The translations under genes were made by a program, and so were the position numbers. From assembly GCF_003217775.1 (NCBI RefSeq), contig NZ_QJVJ01000005.1, positions 62,001-126,000 on the forward strand: a DNA stretch of 64,000 nucleotides, in the 5' to 3' direction. Position 1 is the stretch's first letter, and each line of letters begins with the position of its first letter. The notes under the pieces were generated by a model, which saw only the letters and a list, made by a program, of their open reading frames with translations, was not told where the DNA came from and searched no databases. This stretch comes from Paenibacillus flagellatus. GTDB taxonomy: Bacteria > Bacillota > Bacilli > Paenibacillales > NBRC-103111. Positions 1-9,315 of this stretch are shown one piece after another.

Positions 1-641
1 CCGCAGCCGACCATCACGACATGCGCCATGTTCGCGAACAGCCCGTTGTCGACGACGCCCGGTATCGCATTGATCGCCTGCGCCAACGGTTCCGGCTCCC
101 GGATCAAGCCGAAATCGCAATCCAAGATGAAGTTTCCGTTGTCCGTTACGTACTCGCACTTGTCCGCCATCCGAAATCGGGATGCGCATCCCAACGATTC
201 CAACGCCCGCTTCGTCGCCTCCGCCCCGAACGTTACGACTTCGACGGGCAGCGGGAACGCGCCCAGCCGATCGACGCGTTTCGTGTCGTCCACGACGACG
301 ACGAAACGCCGGCTCGCCGCCGCCACGATTTTTTCCCGCAGCAGCGCGCCGCCGCCGCCCTTGATCAAGTTCAACGCCGGGTCGACCTCATCCGCGCCGT
401 CGATGGTCACGTCGAGAACGTCCGTTTCCGCGAAGGTGACGAGCGGGATGCCGAACTCCACGGCCAGCGACTCGGAACGGGACGAAGTGGCGATCGCCTT
501 GACGTTCAGCCCTTCCTTTACTCTCTCGCCCAGCTTCCGAATCGCCCAGTATGCCGTCGAGCCCGTCCCGAGCCCTACGGTCATCCCGTCCTTGACCTGC
601 TCCGCCGCCGCTTCCGCCACCCGCCGTTTGATCTCCTCCAT
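1..641 (-). CDS. rpiA: ribose-5-phosphate isomerase A (3' end outside window)
   Basis: Interconverts ribose-5-phosphate and ribulose-5-phosphate in the cytosolic pentose phosphate pathway. The reading frame runs off the left edge, so about 213 residues are visible and only the extreme C-terminus is missing. Seen: GLGTGSTA near residues 23-30 (phosphate-binding loop), then TIDGADEVD and KGGGGALLREK, which are RpiA signatures carrying the catalytic Asp and Glu/Lys region. The start is set by an AGGGGGCGAG-like site just upstream of ATG. It stands alone, and the importer operon downstream of it has its own terminator. Identity is firm. Confidence 0.93.
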   Translation of the reverse strand, partial: MEEIKRRVAEAAAEQVKDGMTVGLGTGSTAYWAIRKLGERVKEGLNVKAIATSSRSESLAVEFGIPLVTFAETDVLDVTIDGADEVDPALNLIKGGGGALLREKIVAAASRRFVVVVDDTKRVDRLGAFPLPVEVVTFGAEATKRALESLGCASRFRMADKCEYVTDNGNFILDCDFGLIREPEPLAQAINAIPGVVDNGLFANMAHVVMVGC

Positions 642-749
642 CGTCCGCTCGCCCCCTAGTCGTATCCGCGACCGCGAATCGCCCTCCTCGCGCCGCCTTC
701 ATTTTCCATCATACTAAAGGATGCGCGGACGAAGATCAAGACGGGGTTG

Positions 750-796
750 CCGCAAAAAGCGAAACGACCGCCCCCGAACGAATTCGGGAGGCGGCC
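750..796 (-). terminator. terminator after the first sugar-binding lipoprotein gene
   Basis: Inverted repeat CCGCCCCCGAA (768-778) and TTCGGGAGGCGG (783-794) with a 4-base loop. On the minus strand it is followed by a T-rich run ending in CTTTTTGC. It lies directly after the stop of the lipoprotein gene at 805. Confidence 0.8.
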
Positions 797-804
797 GCCA
801 ACGA

Positions 805-2346
805 TTACTTGATTCCGGCTTCGTCCAAATATTGAAGCCACTGCTTCTTGTACTCGGCCTGGATTTTATCCAACCCGGCCGCTTTCGCTTTCTCCATGAA
901 CAGCTTCAGTCCGCCTTCCACGTCGTCGACGAGGCCCATTTCGAGCGGCGCGAGATACTGCTTCGCCACCTGCTCGAGCGCGGCCCGCTCCGCCTGGTAC
1001 GACGTGAAGTCCTCGGCGAAACCGGAGTAAATGTCCGGCTTGGCGATTTTATCGAGCTGCGCGAATATTTCTTTCACGCCGTCGTACCCTTTGTCGAACA
1101 GCATATATTCCGGGTTGCGCCACGACCAGCCGTTCATCGCTTCCCGCGGGAAGCCGTTCGTCTTGCTGTCGCCGATCATTTTGTAATACCCGTTCTCGAC
1201 CGTATAGTTGACGCCCTCGATGCCGTACTCGGTCAGCTGGTTGTACTGCTTGTCGGTGACGAGCTTCTCGTAGAACGCGATCGCCCGTTCCGGGTTCGGA
1301 CTGCTCTTCGGAATGGCGAAGCCGTTGCCGATCGGGGTGACCGGCGTCGCGTACCCTTTGATGAAGGGGAACGGCGAGTACGCCAGCTTCCAATCCGGGT
1401 GCGCCGACTGCGTCTTCGTGTTCATGTCGTTGAACATCGACGGATTGTGCGAGAACAGCGCGGCCGATTTGCCGTTGATGACCAGGTTATTGCCAAGCTC
1501 CTTCTCGTTCAGCACGTTTTTCGACCAGAACCCTTTGTCCGCCCAGCGCTTCGCCACTTTCAGTCCTTCCAGGTGAGCGGGAGACCCCCACAGCGCCGTC
1601 ATGTCGCGCGGCTTGGAGTAAGGCGCCGTCATCCCGTACGGGAACGAGCCGGCCGGGTCGATCGTCAGCTCCAAATAGTTGCGCATGTTGAAGCCCGATG
1701 CCAGCGGGAACAAATCCGGCACGTTTTTCTTGATCCCGTCCAAGTAGGCTTCGAACGTCGCGATCGATTCCGGCTTCGGCAGGTTGAACTTTTCCCTCAA
1801 ATCGTCCCGGTAAATGAAGCCGCCGGTCGTATACTCCTTGTACGTCGAAGGCACCGTAAAGATTTTGCCGTCGATTTTCGCCGCGTTCCACATATCCTTC
1901 GGAACGAAGTCGTTCAGCTTCGGCGCATATTTCGGAAGCAGCTCGTCGAGCGGCTGGAACGCGCCTTTCTTCGCGTACTGCTGGTAGCCGAACCAGTTGG
2001 CCGTGTAGATCAGGTCGATCGGCTGGCCGGACGTGAGCAGCAGCTTGTACTTGGTCGTATTGTCGGTCCACGAAATGTAGTTGAACTTCACCGTGGCGTT
2101 CAAATCTTTCAAAGCGAGCTCGTTGATCTTCGCTTCGATGACCGGCAAATCTTTGGGCGGATCGCCCAGCATGTACAATTGCAATTCGACTTTCTTCGAA
2201 ATGTCGAGCCCCGGCGTCGACGATGCCGGCTGCTTCGCCGCCTCTCCCCCGGCGCCCGGCTTGCCGCCGGAGCAGCCGGCGACCAGAGCTGCGGCCATCG
2301 CCGCAGCCAGGAAGCGGGTACTCCATTTCACTGCCTTCTTGTTCAT
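805..2346 (-). CDS. extracellular sugar-binding lipoprotein of an ABC importer
   Basis: A 513-residue solute-binding protein of the LplA/YtcQ group. Residues 1-25 form a lipoprotein signal peptide with lipobox LVAGC followed by an SGGKPG linker, so the mature protein is anchored outside the membrane. It would pass an oligosaccharide to the two permeases encoded just upstream (order permease, permease, binding protein). GGGAGG lies 6 bases before ATG. The sugar cannot be told from sequence; the divergent cache-domain AraC regulator implies a secreted-polymer breakdown product. No ATPase is encoded here, as is usual for systems served by a shared MsmX-type ATPase. Confidence 0.9.
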   Translation of the reverse strand: MNKKAVKWSTRFLAAAMAAALVAGCSGGKPGAGGEAAKQPASSTPGLDISKKVELQLYMLGDPPKDLPVIEAKINELALKDLNATVKFNYISWTDNTTKYKLLLTSGQPIDLIYTANWFGYQQYAKKGAFQPLDELLPKYAPKLNDFVPKDMWNAAKIDGKIFTVPSTYKEYTTGGFIYRDDLREKFNLPKPESIATFEAYLDGIKKNVPDLFPLASGFNMRNYLELTIDPAGSFPYGMTAPYSKPRDMTALWGSPAHLEGLKVAKRWADKGFWSKNVLNEKELGNNLVINGKSAALFSHNPSMFNDMNTKTQSAHPDWKLAYSPFPFIKGYATPVTPIGNGFAIPKSSPNPERAIAFYEKLVTDKQYNQLTEYGIEGVNYTVENGYYKMIGDSKTNGFPREAMNGWSWRNPEYMLFDKGYDGVKEIFAQLDKIAKPDIYSGFAEDFTSYQAERAALEQVAKQYLAPLEMGLVDDVEGGLKLFMEKAKAAGLDKIQAEYKKQWLQYLDEAGIK

Positions 2347-2407
2347 GTGAAGCCTCCCTTTGATCGTTGTCTATATGTCAGCCGGCGAAATTGCGTTTCC
2401 GCCGGAA

Positions 2408-3301
2408 CTAACCCTTTACCGCGCCGACCGTGAGTCCCTTGACGAAATACCGCTGCACGAACGGATACAGCAGCAGGATCGGCCCCGTTACGACGAGCGA
2501 CATCGCAAGCTTCGTCGACTCCATCGGAATGTCCCCGGACAGCGTAATGCCGGCGCTTGCTCCCAAGTCGGCCAGGAACGACATCGTGTTGATGATGTTG
2601 TACAAGTAATATTGCAGCTCGAATTTATTCGGATCGTTGATGAACAGCGACGACAAAAACCAGCTGTTCCAATAGCCGAGCGCCATGAACAGCCCGACGG
2701 TCGCGATGCCGGGCATCGCCAGCGGCATAACGATGCGGTAATACATTTTGAAGTCGTTTGCGCCGTCGATTTTCGCGGACTCGATCACTTCGTCGGGCAC
2801 GGCCGACTTGATGAAGCTTCTCATCAGGATGATGAGAAACGGCGAGGCCAAGCTCGGAAAGATGAGCGCCGTATACGTATTCGTCAGCTTCAAGTACGAC
2901 GTCATCATGATGTACCACGGGACAAGCCCGCCGCTGAACAGCGTGGTGAAGTAAATGTAGAACATGATTTTGTTGCGGTACTTGAAGTCTTTCCGTTGAA
3001 GAACGAAGCCCGCCATCGTCGTCATGAACAGCCCGATCGTCGTCCCGACGACTGTGACGAACGTGGTGACGCCGTACGCCCGAAGAATCGGCTCCGGCGA
3101 AGCGAAGATCGTCTGATACGCCGTCAGCGAAAACTGCTTCGGGATAAGCCGGTAGCCGTCCCGGACGATCGATTCGTTCAACGTAAGCGACCCCGACAAA
3201 ATCAGCAGAAACGGAAACAGGCAGGCGACGGCGGCCAGCGAGACGACCGTATAGGCGATTACGCTGAACGCGACGGATTTTTCCGATGCTCTCACATTCA
3301 T
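2408..3301 (-). CDS. sugar ABC importer permease, LplC/YtcP type
   Basis: Inner-membrane permease of the CUT1 family, about 297 residues with six predicted membrane segments. The ABC-ATPase contact loop (EAA motif) is visible as ESAKIDGANDFKMYYRIVMP. It ends FVKGLTVGAVKG, the usual tail of LplC/YtcP proteins. I chose the ATG giving MNVRASEK because GGGAGG is then 7 bases upstream; an ATG two codons earlier would sit on the ribosome site. It pairs with the permease encoded 20 bases upstream. Confidence 0.9.
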   Translation of the reverse strand: MNVRASEKSVAFSVIAYTVVSLAAVACLFPFLLILSGSLTLNESIVRDGYRLIPKQFSLTAYQTIFASPEPILRAYGVTTFVTVVGTTIGLFMTTMAGFVLQRKDFKYRNKIMFYIYFTTLFSGGLVPWYIMMTSYLKLTNTYTALIFPSLASPFLIILMRSFIKSAVPDEVIESAKIDGANDFKMYYRIVMPLAMPGIATVGLFMALGYWNSWFLSSLFINDPNKFELQYYLYNIINTMSFLADLGASAGITLSGDIPMESTKLAMSLVVTGPILLLYPFVQRYFVKGLTVGAVKG

Positions 3302-3320
3302 GGCCATTCCTCCCGTGTCG

Positions 3321-4241
3321 TTAGAACAACGCGTAGTCGTCGTTGATTTTTTTGATCAAATAGTTGACGGAGACGATCAGGACGAAGCCGAAGACGGATT
3401 GATACAATCCCGCCGCCGTCGCCATGCCGATGTCGAACGTTTCCTTGAGCGAGCGGAACACGTACGTGTCGATAATGTCCGTCGTGCCGAACAGCAGGCC
3501 GTTGTTGCCGATGAGCTGATAGAACAGGTCGAACTGCCCCTTCATGATGCTCCCGATCGAGAACAGCAGCAGCAGGACGAACGTCGGCATAAGCATCGGC
3601 ACCGTGATGTACCAGATGCGCTGAAGGATGTTCGCGCCGTCGATCCGCGCCGCCTCGTAATATTCGTCGTTGATGCCCGTGATGGACGCCAAATAGATGA
3701 TCATGCTGTAGCCGATTTGCTTCCACAGGTAGAAGCCGATCAGCAGGAAGATCCAAATCCACGGCGTGTTGTAAAAGTTGAACGGCTCCATGTCGAACGA
3801 TTTCAGCAGTGTGTTCACGAATCCCGTTTCGTAATTGAACATGTTGTACGAAATGGCGCTCAGCAGCACGAACGAGACGAAGTAAGGCAGGAATAGGATC
3901 GACTGCGTCACCTTTTTGAACCATTTCCCGCTAATTTCGCTGAGCAGGACGGCAAGCGCGATCGCAAGCACGTTTTTCAAGACGATAAACGCCAGATTGT
4001 AGCCGATCGTATTCATCGTGAGCTCGAGCAGCTTGCCGGATTTCCATAAAAACTTGAAATTGGCCATGCCGACGAACGGGCTCCCGAAAAGTCCTCCATT
4101 GAAATCGAAGCTCGTGAACGCGAAATAAATGCCGACCATCGGAACGTAAGAGTTGATCAAGAAAAACAGTATCGTCGGCAGTATCATCAAAAACATCAGC
4201 TTGTTTTTGTTCAGTTCGTACCAAAATCCCCGTTTGGTCAC
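3321..4241 (-). CDS. sugar ABC importer permease, LplB/YtcP-partner type
   Basis: First gene of the importer operon: 306 residues, six predicted membrane helices, EAA loop EAARIDGANILQRIWYITVP. It begins with GTG (MTKRGFWYEL) behind a strong GGAGGAGG site. It forms a heterodimeric channel with the next gene's product and relies on an ATPase encoded elsewhere. Divergent from the AraC-type regulator at 4562, which is its likely activator. Confidence 0.9.
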   Translation of the reverse strand: MTKRGFWYELNKNKLMFLMILPTILFFLINSYVPMVGIYFAFTSFDFNGGLFGSPFVGMANFKFLWKSGKLLELTMNTIGYNLAFIVLKNVLAIALAVLLSEISGKWFKKVTQSILFLPYFVSFVLLSAISYNMFNYETGFVNTLLKSFDMEPFNFYNTPWIWIFLLIGFYLWKQIGYSMIIYLASITGINDEYYEAARIDGANILQRIWYITVPMLMPTFVLLLLFSIGSIMKGQFDLFYQLIGNNGLLFGTTDIIDTYVFRSLKETFDIGMATAAGLYQSVFGFVLIVSVNYLIKKINDDYALF

Positions 4242-4561
4242 GTTTCGTTCCTCCTCCGGCTGCGGGTGTGTTGGTTAGACATGAATCGGATCTCGATGGC
4301 CGCATCCCCCTTCCGCCACTCATCGTAACCGAAGTCGTCCGGACGGCGAAACTCCACTTTCCGGCATAAACATGCATTTTTCCGCGGTTTTGGCGCCAGT
4401 TCGGGGAGTGAACATTTCGCACTTTCATACGTTCTTTCTACTTTTTGTGGTTCCCGTCTGGTATCCACAGCTTCATTTACGGTATACTTTTTTACGAAAC
4501 CGAGCAAGTCCGTAATGTCCCCGACATCCGGAATCGCACATTGGCAAGGGGTGGTCAAGAG
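4242..4561. other. divergent intergenic control region
   Basis: 320 bases between the importer operon and its regulator. A TATACT hexamer at 4483-4488 could be a -10 for the regulator, but no good -35 precedes it. I see no coding potential and no clear operator palindrome. Confidence 0.5.
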
Positions 4562-6799
4562 ATGAACCTGTCCAGCGAGAACAGGAGCTTTTACAAAAAC
4601 ATTTTGATCAGCTTGTCGGTCAGCATCGTGCTCACGCTGCTCATTTCCTCGACGCTGCTGTTCATGAATTTCGAAAGCATCGCGCTGCGCCAAGTGTCCC
4701 GGTCCGATCTGAACAGCCTGAAGCAGACGAGCCGGGAAGCGGCGAAAATGACCGATACGGCGAAAACGCTTTCGTTTCAAATTTACCGGGATTTGACGAT
4801 CGCCAAGCTGATCTTTTTCCCGAAGCCGGACATTTACGACGTAACGATCGCGATGCAGCAGCTGGACAATTACCGGCTGTCGATGCCGTTCATCGAATCG
4901 ATTTACGTATACAATGCGAATTCGGGGACGTATTATATCAGCTCGGATACGTTCCGCAACGGGAGTCAAACCGAGGAGGAGCTGGACGATCGGGGAATCG
5001 TCGATATTTTTCGCGACATCGACAAGTACCGGCCCTACTATCCGATACCGAGAACGTATACGATCGGGGACGAGAAGCAGGTCAGCAGCTACTCGTACTT
5101 GTCGTTCGACGAGCTCGACGCCGAGCTGAGCGCCGCGGTCGTCGTCAATATCGCCGAGTCGTGGGTCAACAAAGATTTCGACAGCTTGACTGCCGGCACG
5201 GGCGGAAGAACGTTCATCATGAACGGGCGCGGGGTGCTGCTTTCGAGGAACGGGGACGATCCGATGCTGACGGATTATTCGGGAAAGGCGTACATTCGGC
5301 ATATCGTGGAAAACGAGTCCGGCTCCGATTATTTCGTCGATACGGTCGATGGCGTCAAATCGCTCGTCTCGTATACGGCTCCGGATGCGCTTGGCTGGAG
5401 ATACGTGCGAACGACGCCATACGCGGACATCACCCGCGAAATTGCGGTCATGCGGGCGAAAACCGTCTATTTCAGCCTGGCGCTGCTGCTCGTCGGCTTG
5501 CTCGTGTCGGTACTCGCCACCCGTAAGCTGTACGGTCCGATCCATAACGTGCTGCAGCGGTTGAAAGCGCTGGAAACGGAGCGAAGAGACAACCGGCATA
5601 TATTGAAGCAGGACTTCCTTCGCAACATCGTACTGGGCCGGGAGAGCTGCGGTCCCGCCACGATGCAGACGAAGCTGGCCGCGTTCGGCTCCCCGATCCG
5701 CGTCGACCGCCATTCCCGGCTCGTCCTCCTCAAGCTGGACCGCTATTCGGAATGCGTCGACAAATACCGGGACGGAATCCGGTTGGTCAAATACGCCGTC
5801 CTGAACATATGCGCGGAGATCGGCTCGGCCGCGATGCATGTCGAGACCGTCGATCTGGGAGACGACCGGATGCTGCTGCTGCTGTCCGGCGACGAGCCGC
5901 GCCGGATTTCCGACGACGACGCCGTCGACGACATGCTGCGGTCGATGCAGGCCGCCGTCGTCAAGCATCTTCGGCTGTCGGTTTCCGTCACGGTAAGCCC
6001 GGTGCGGACTACGTTCGACCAAAGCATCCTGCTGTATAACCAGGTGAAGGAAGCTTCGCTGCACCGGCTGTTCCACGGGCACGGCTGCCTGCTCCGGTCG
6101 GACGACGTTATGGCCTTGAAAACGAAGGAATATGCGTTTCCGGTTCAGCGGGAGAAAGTGCTGGTCGATTGCCTGATGACCGGCAAAACGGACGAAGCGA
6201 AGGCCGTTCTGGCCGAGATGATCCGGGCGACGTCGGAATATCCGTATCCCGTCGTGCAGCTGACGATTTCCCACTTGACGTTCACCGTCATCAACGTCTT
6301 GAACACGATTCGGAAAAACAACGCCGTGCCGATCGAAGCCGACTTGGATTCGGCGCTCGTCTTGCCGGACCGGGTGGAGGTCCTCGACGAGATTTTGGAT
6401 CAATTTAACGGGATATTCGACCGGCTGAGCAAACGGCTGGAGGACAAGCGGAGCGCGAAGCAGGAAGAGTTGGTGCGGCGGATCAACGAAATTATCGAGC
6501 GGGATTACGGCAACCCCAATCTGTGCCTGAACTCGATCGCCGACGAGCTGGACATGTCGCCGATCTATTTGAGCCGCCTGTACAAGCAGCTGACCTTCTA
6601 TACGTTGACGGACGTCATCCAGGACGTTCGCATGAAGGAATCGAAGCGGCTGCTGCTCGAATCCGATTGTTCCGTCGCGGATATCGCCAAAATGACGGGT
6701 TTTACGAGCAGCTCGTATTTTTACCGCATGTTCAAGAAATCGAACGGCGTGACGCCGAACGATTTTCGGAAGCGGACGGCCCAAAACGGGACCGTCTAA
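4562..6799 (+). CDS. membrane-bound AraC-family sugar-response regulator (YesN type)
   Basis: About 745 residues. A membrane helix near residues 13-35 is followed by an extracellular cache-like sensor to about 295, a second membrane helix (ALLLVGLLVSVLATR), a cytoplasmic linker, and a C-terminal AraC double helix-turn-helix at about 640-740 (SIADELDMSPIYLSRLYKQ; second helix IAKMTGFTSSSYFYRMFKK). Proteins of this build sense an external ligand and activate neighbouring transport genes. I set the start at MNLSSENRS because AAGGGGTGG precedes it and the membrane helix follows at once. Divergent from the LplB/LplC/lipoprotein operon, its probable target. Confidence 0.88.
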   Translation: MNLSSENRSFYKNILISLSVSIVLTLLISSTLLFMNFESIALRQVSRSDLNSLKQTSREAAKMTDTAKTLSFQIYRDLTIAKLIFFPKPDIYDVTIAMQQLDNYRLSMPFIESIYVYNANSGTYYISSDTFRNGSQTEEELDDRGIVDIFRDIDKYRPYYPIPRTYTIGDEKQVSSYSYLSFDELDAELSAAVVVNIAESWVNKDFDSLTAGTGGRTFIMNGRGVLLSRNGDDPMLTDYSGKAYIRHIVENESGSDYFVDTVDGVKSLVSYTAPDALGWRYVRTTPYADITREIAVMRAKTVYFSLALLLVGLLVSVLATRKLYGPIHNVLQRLKALETERRDNRHILKQDFLRNIVLGRESCGPATMQTKLAAFGSPIRVDRHSRLVLLKLDRYSECVDKYRDGIRLVKYAVLNICAEIGSAAMHVETVDLGDDRMLLLLSGDEPRRISDDDAVDDMLRSMQAAVVKHLRLSVSVTVSPVRTTFDQSILLYNQVKEASLHRLFHGHGCLLRSDDVMALKTKEYAFPVQREKVLVDCLMTGKTDEAKAVLAEMIRATSEYPYPVVQLTISHLTFTVINVLNTIRKNNAVPIEADLDSALVLPDRVEVLDEILDQFNGIFDRLSKRLEDKRSAKQEELVRRINEIIERDYGNPNLCLNSIADELDMSPIYLSRLYKQLTFYTLTDVIQDVRMKESKRLLLESDCSVADIAKMTGFTSSSYFYRMFKKSNGVTPNDFRKRTAQNGTV

Positions 6800-6804
6800 A
6801 GGAA

Positions 6805-6826
6805 CGGACCGGCAGGCGCCGGTCCG
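6805..6826 (+). terminator. GC-rich hairpin after the regulator gene
   Basis: CGGACCGGC (6805-6813) and CGCCGGTCCG (6817-6826) form a tight hairpin just past the stop codon. No T-run follows, so terminator function is uncertain. Confidence 0.35.
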
Positions 6827-6891
6827 GGTATGCGTGCGACCTTCGGGGGCGTTATGGCGGGGCCCGTCCCCCGGCTCTCCCCCTTGCCCGC

Positions 6892-7350
6892 TCATCCGCC
6901 GTTCAACGTCCGTTCCATCCGGTACCGGTTCAAATAGTCGGCCCGTATCGCCTCGTCCTCTTCGACGCGCGGATCGATCCGGGAAGCTCGCCGCTCGGTC
7001 ATCCTGCCCTTGGAGAAGACGCAATGGTAATCGAAACACGCCTCGTCGAGAAGCGCGTTCTCCAGACAGCCCGCCGCGCTCGAGGCGACGCCGGCGTTGT
7101 CGGGATGCGTAACCCACCCGATCTCTTTCCAGTCCGGTATCCCTTCATCGTCTTGACCGGGGGCCGATACTCGTACGACGCCGGCAAATCGGCCGCGTAC
7201 AAGTACAACCCGCCGAATCCGGTTCCGTCCACGCTCGTCCAAGTCGGCAAACCTTTAAACGGTAGCGAGAGGTCGGCCGGCCGGATTCCGGACTCTTCTT
7301 CGGGCTCCGGGAGAAGAAAAGAATAGAAACGTCCCAGTAAAAATCGATTT
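6892..7350 (-). pseudogene. frameshifted gene remnant, family not recognised
   Basis: Protein-like sequence is split over at least two frames. The upstream part reads FYSFLLPEPEEESG and LPFKGLPTWTSVDGTGFGG, then LYLYAADLPASYEYRPPV. At about 7140-7155 the sensible reading moves to another frame (GIPDWKEIGWVTHPDNAG, then LLDEACFDYHCVFSKG) and ends LNRYRMERTLNGG before the stop at 6892. A third frame upstream gives VKIDFYWDVS. No start codon with a ribosome site serves the whole. The 'ADLPASYEYR' stretch faintly recalls the N-terminal domain of enterochelin-esterase-like proteins, but this is a guess. A true pseudogene or sequencing errors are both possible. Confidence 0.4.
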
Positions 7351-7448
7351 TGACCGTTTCACGGGGTTTCGGCGGACTGCTAGGATGGGAGTAGATGCGA
7401 CCTCCAGAATCCGCCCGCCATTACACGTTGAAAGGGTGTCCGCCCCTT

Positions 7449-8183
7449 ATGCTAACCATGTTCCACACGCGCAACGATTTCGAAGCGCATTCATCCGTTA
7501 CCGCCGTCCTCCCGATCGGAGCGATCGAGCAGCACGGCAGTCATTTACCCGTCGGCACCGATACCATTATCGTCGGAGAGCTCGCTCACCGGCTTGCCGA
7601 GAGGCTCGACGCCTACTTGCTGCCGACGTTGAGCATCACCGCCTCGATCGAGCATCGGAAGAGCAAAGGCACCGTTTATTTGAAAGCGGATACGCTCGCC
7701 CTCGTCATTCGCGACATCGCCGATTCGTTAAGGGTCACCGGCTACCGGAAACTGATCCTCGTCAACGGGCACGGCGGCAACTGGATTTTGAAGCCGACGA
7801 TCCGGCAATTGAACCGCGATTTCGAGGATGCCGGACACGCGATGGAAGTGATCCTGATCACGACGGGAATCGTTAATAAACGTACGGTCGGGATTGTCCA
7901 GCATACGGAAGGGGACATCCATGGAGGCGAGAAGGAAACGTCGCTCATGCTGCATTTTTGCGAGGAGCATGTGAAGAAGCCGGTGCAGCAGCCGCCGACC
8001 GCCGTTCCGCAAGATTTCCTCGATTACTTCGATGCGGTCGACTTGACCGGCGACGGCTATTGGGGATTCCCGGAAGCGGCCTCGAAGGAGAAAGGCCGCC
8101 TCATCGCGGACCTGTTCGCCGACTGCGCCGTCGATTATTTGGACCAAATCGAGCGGGTTCGGAAATCGTTGAAGACGGAATAG
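7449..8183 (+). CDS. creatininase-family amidohydrolase
   Basis: 244 residues of the creatininase / MftE-like family, metal-dependent amidohydrolases of the cytosol. Seen: GAIEQHGSHLPVGTDT (metal-binding Glu, His and Asp), the typical LVNGHGGN block (His ligand), and a Glu/His-rich HGGEKETSLML segment carrying the last metal ligand. Those three blocks define the family; the substrate does not follow from them. Start chosen at MLTMFHTRND, behind AAAGGGTG; an in-frame ATG 18 codons upstream lacks a good site. It stands alone on the plus strand with its own terminator. Confidence 0.85.
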   Translation: MLTMFHTRNDFEAHSSVTAVLPIGAIEQHGSHLPVGTDTIIVGELAHRLAERLDAYLLPTLSITASIEHRKSKGTVYLKADTLALVIRDIADSLRVTGYRKLILVNGHGGNWILKPTIRQLNRDFEDAGHAMEVILITTGIVNKRTVGIVQHTEGDIHGGEKETSLMLHFCEEHVKKPVQQPPTAVPQDFLDYFDAVDLTGDGYWGFPEAASKEKGRLIADLFADCAVDYLDQIERVRKSLKTE

Positions 8184-8191
8184 CCCGAAAG

Positions 8192-8228
8192 GCGAATTCT
8201 CGCGCCGCTGCGGAGGATTCGCTTTTTC
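8192..8228 (+). terminator. terminator after the creatininase-family gene
   Basis: Stem GCGAATTCTC (8192-8201) with GAGGATTCGC (8213-8222), ten pairs including one G-T, followed by TTTTTC. Confidence 0.8.
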
Positions 8229-8274
8229 GTGTGCGATTCCGTTAAAGTGAACCGGACGACGGAAGGCGGACGCA

Positions 8275-8556
8275 TTACCGCTTTCGGCCCGCTCTCCATA
8301 ACAAATACCGAATCGAATAGTACAGCGCACAGAGGATCAAAAAGACGATCGAATGTTCAAGCCATCCGATGGGGCGGGTTCGTCCTATCGATACGCTGTC
8401 GGATAAATAATCGACGTTGTCGTACGCCTTGACGATATCCGGGACATAAGTGTCGGTTACGTAGAACCCTCTCGCTGTCAAAAAAAGCTGAACCCCCGCG
8501 ACCGCCGCGAACGAAGCCGCCGCCGCCTCCAACAGCCATCTACCTTCTTTCCTCAT
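8275..8556 (-). CDS. small two-helix membrane protein, unknown
   Basis: 93 residues. A first hydrophobic helix lies at about 9-30 (LLEAAAASFAAVAGVQLFL) and a second at about 68-88 (HSIVFLILCALYYSIRYLL), with a polar loop between them and a basic end (RAGRKR). The start overlaps the end of the methyltransferase gene by 17 bases, so the two are probably translated together. I do not recognise a family. Confidence 0.6.
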   Translation of the reverse strand: MRKEGRWLLEAAAASFAAVAGVQLFLTARGFYVTDTYVPDIVKAYDNVDYLSDSVSIGRTRPIGWLEHSIVFLILCALYYSIRYLLWRAGRKR

Positions 8557-9289
8557 CCGGCTTCACCGCCGCTATCAATAGAAAAAGGGGCCGGCGCGTC
8601 TCGTCCCGCATGTCGGGATGCTCGGCCAACGCTTCCGGCGTCGGTTGAGGCTCGGACAGTCGCGTTATGCGGAATCCGGCATCGAGCAGCGCGTTGACGT
8701 GGGTGGCGACGGTTCGGTGGTATTTGACGACGTCGTGATCGAGAAATCGCGTCTGGCGCGGTCCTTCGTCCTGGTAGTCGTCCACGGGCCAATGCAGCCG
8801 CTCTCCCTGCGGGCCGTAATGCCAATCTTGGGCGGCCCGAGCCGTGAAGATCGGATGCTCGACCGAAAGGACGAACGAACCGCCCGGCGTCAGACAATGG
8901 TGGACGTTGCGGCAGGCGTCGTCGAATCGCTCCACGTAATGAAGCGCAAGCGAGCTGATGACGACGTCGAACTCCCCTTCGGCGAAATCGACGTCTTCGA
9001 TGGCGCCGCGGCGGTATTCGATCGCGGGATCGTCCGTGCTCGCTCTGGCTCGCGCCAGCATATTCTCCGAGAGGTCCACGCCCACCACCGATCGAGCCTG
9101 CCGTTCGCGCGCATACCGGCAATGCCAGCCGTAGCCGCAGCCGAGATCGAGCACGCGTTTGCCCTGCAGCTCGGGAAGCATCTCCCGGAGCGCGGGCCAT
9201 TCTCCGGCCGCGTCCAATCCGCCGACCGAGCGCGGCATTTGGCCGTACTTCTCGAAAAAGGCGATATCGTCGTATTTGTTTTGCTTCAT
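8540..9289 (-). CDS. class I SAM-dependent methyltransferase
   Basis: 249 residues with a Rossmann-type SAM fold. Motif I is VLDLGCGYGWHCRYAR (about 46-61), then VVGVDLSENMLARA (acidic end of strand 2), AIEDVDF, and FDVVISSLALHYV (motif II region). It resembles UbiE/Coq5-like small-molecule methyltransferases (Methyltransf_11). Substrate unknown. The small membrane protein gene follows with overlap. Confidence 0.85.
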   Translation of the reverse strand: MKQNKYDDIAFFEKYGQMPRSVGGLDAAGEWPALREMLPELQGKRVLDLGCGYGWHCRYARERQARSVVGVDLSENMLARARASTDDPAIEYRRGAIEDVDFAEGEFDVVISSLALHYVERFDDACRNVHHCLTPGGSFVLSVEHPIFTARAAQDWHYGPQGERLHWPVDDYQDEGPRQTRFLDHDVVKYHRTVATHVNALLDAGFRITRLSEPQPTPEALAEHPDMRDETRRPLFLLIAAVKPDEERR

Positions 9290-9315
9290 TTCTTACGACC
9301 CTCCATTCGTTGCAG

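Noticed and set aside
4238-7117. 959-codon open frame on the minus strand opposite the AraC regulator
   Set aside because: It mirrors the codon pattern of the real gene on the other strand; composition is Arg/Gln/Val-heavy with no motif, typical of antisense frames in GC-rich DNA.
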